NCBI GenBank assembly: GCA_946480125.1
Contig: CAMLIY010000226.1
Location: forward strand, 1-5,316
Length of the DNA stretch: 5,316 nucleotides
Reading direction: 5' to 3'
From: an uncultured Asticcacaulis sp.
Lineage (GTDB): Bacteria > Pseudomonadota > Alphaproteobacteria > Caulobacterales > Caulobacteraceae
This document shows, piece by piece, positions 4,652 to 5,316 of this stretch (the first letter of the stretch is position 1; each line of letters starts with the position of its first letter). The translations under genes were made by a program, and so were the position numbers. The notes beneath the pieces were generated by a model. That model had not been told where the DNA came from. It was given only the letters and a program-made list of their open reading frames with translations, and ran no database searches.

Positions 4652-5316
4652 ATGGCCCTGGGCGCGCGCAAAAATATCATTGATGATCCCAAGAAGCTGA
4701 GCGGCGTGGAGAAGGCCGCCGTCGTGCTGCTGGCCTTGGGCGAAGAACACGTCTCTTTATGGCAGTCGCTTGATGAGGAAGAGATCAAGGAAATTTCACA
4801 GGCCATGTCATCGCTGGGCACGGTAACGTCCAATGTGGTCGAAGACCTGCTGGTCGAATTCGTGTCGGGCATGTCGTCCTCCGGCACCATCATGGGATCA
4901 TTCGAGCAGACCCAGCGCCTGCTCAATAATTTCCTGCCGCCTGACAAGGTTGAGGCGCTGATGGAAGAAATCCGTGGCCCCGCCGGCCGCACCATGTGGG
5001 ACAAGCTCGGCAACGTCAACGAGGCGGTGCTGGCCAACTATCTGAAAAATGAATATCCGCAGACCGTTGCCGTCGTCCTCTCCAAGATCAAGGCCGATCA
5101 CGCCGCGCGCGTCTTGTCGTCCCTGCCGGAAGATTTTGCGCTCGAATGCGTGCAGCGGATGCTGCGCATGGAGCCGGTGCAGCGCGAAATCCTCGACAAG
5201 ATCGAGCAGACCCTGCGCATTGAGTTCATGTCCAACCTGGCGCGCACGAGCAAGCGCGACTCGCACGAACTGATGGCCGAAATCTTCAACAATTTCGACC
5301 GCCAGACCGAAAGCCG
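4652..5316 (+). CDS. fliG: Flagellar motor switch protein FliG, 5' part
   Basis: FliG is the C-ring protein that binds FliF, forms the rotor surface facing the stator, and helps set rotation direction. The window holds 221 codons plus two bases; the family is usually about 330-340 residues, so roughly the last third is missing. Residues about 14-110 form the N-terminal domain that docks on the FliF tail ([20 protein letters not shown]). Residues about 115-200 form the armadillo-like middle domain, with [14 protein letters not shown] (133-146) in place of the EHPQ-type motif that contacts FliM; Tyr replaces His135. The charged C-terminal torque helix lies outside the window. ATG 4652 follows the fliF stop by three bases and has a good ribosome binding site. 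The frame is open to the edge, with no ATA codons. Confidence 0.96.
   Translation, partial: MALGARKNIIDDPKKLSGVEKAAVVLLALGEEHVSLWQSLDEEEIKEISQAMSSLGTVTSNVVEDLLVEFVSGMSSSGTIMGSFEQTQRLLNNFLPPDKVEALMEEIRGPAGRTMWDKLGNVNEAVLANYLKNEYPQTVAVVLSKIKADHAARVLSSLPEDFALECVQRMLRMEPVQREILDKIEQTLRIEFMSNLARTSKRDSHELMAEIFNNFDRQTES

Noticed and set aside
4471..5037. Minus-strand open frame (188 codons) across the fliF/fliG junction
   Set aside because: Ser/Thr-rich low-complexity product opposite two strongly conserved flagellar genes; an effect of GC-rich codon positions.

Overview
The window reads as chromosomal DNA of a GC-rich alphaproteobacterium, most likely from the Caulobacterales (a Caulobacter- or Asticcacaulis-like organism). 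Two things point there: the fliF-fliG gene order, and a perfect CtrA-type box (TTAA-N7-TTAAC) upstream of fliF. In Caulobacter crescentus CtrA is known to drive fliF. The genus is an inference; nothing in the window fixes it.

Layout. (1) Positions 1-170 hold at most the start of a minus-strand reading frame. It has a good sigma70-like promoter placed so that transcription would begin at the ATG, and it stops after 25 codons, possibly through a one-base frameshift. (2) Positions 171-910, minus strand, are a two-gene operon. It encodes a four-helix DUF2975-like membrane protein and then a small YozG-like Xre-type HTH regulator, joined by a TGATG stop/start overlap. (3) Positions 911-996 are a 29% GC divergent promoter region with a minus-strand sigma70-like promoter, a CtrA-like TTAA-N7-TTAA site and a 12-bp direct repeat. 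(4) Positions 997-2659, plus strand, encode a BcrA-type ABC ATPase and an ABC-2 permease. The permease starts at a TTG inside the ATPase gene. (5) Positions 2660-2977 are an AT-rich intergenic stretch with two weak hairpins, the fliF control region and small palindromes next to the fliF start. (6) Positions 2978-5316 are the head of a flagellar operon: complete fliF (MS ring) and the first 221 codons of fliG (rotor/switch protein), cut by the window edge.

How the genes work together. FliF forms the membrane ring on which FliG assembles, and the two genes are 3 bp apart. The left half looks like an accessory module: a membrane protein with its HTH regulator, divergent from a small-molecule or peptide efflux/immunity-type ABC transporter. 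Its codon use differs from the flagellar genes: the two ABC genes contain eight ATA isoleucine codons, whereas fliF and the fliG part contain none. The most interesting lead is that both the accessory module and the flagellar operon carry CtrA-like spaced TTAA sites in their promoter regions, which would put an efflux module under cell-cycle control. This is a hypothesis. I found no RNA genes, CRISPR arrays, insertion sequences or phage genes.
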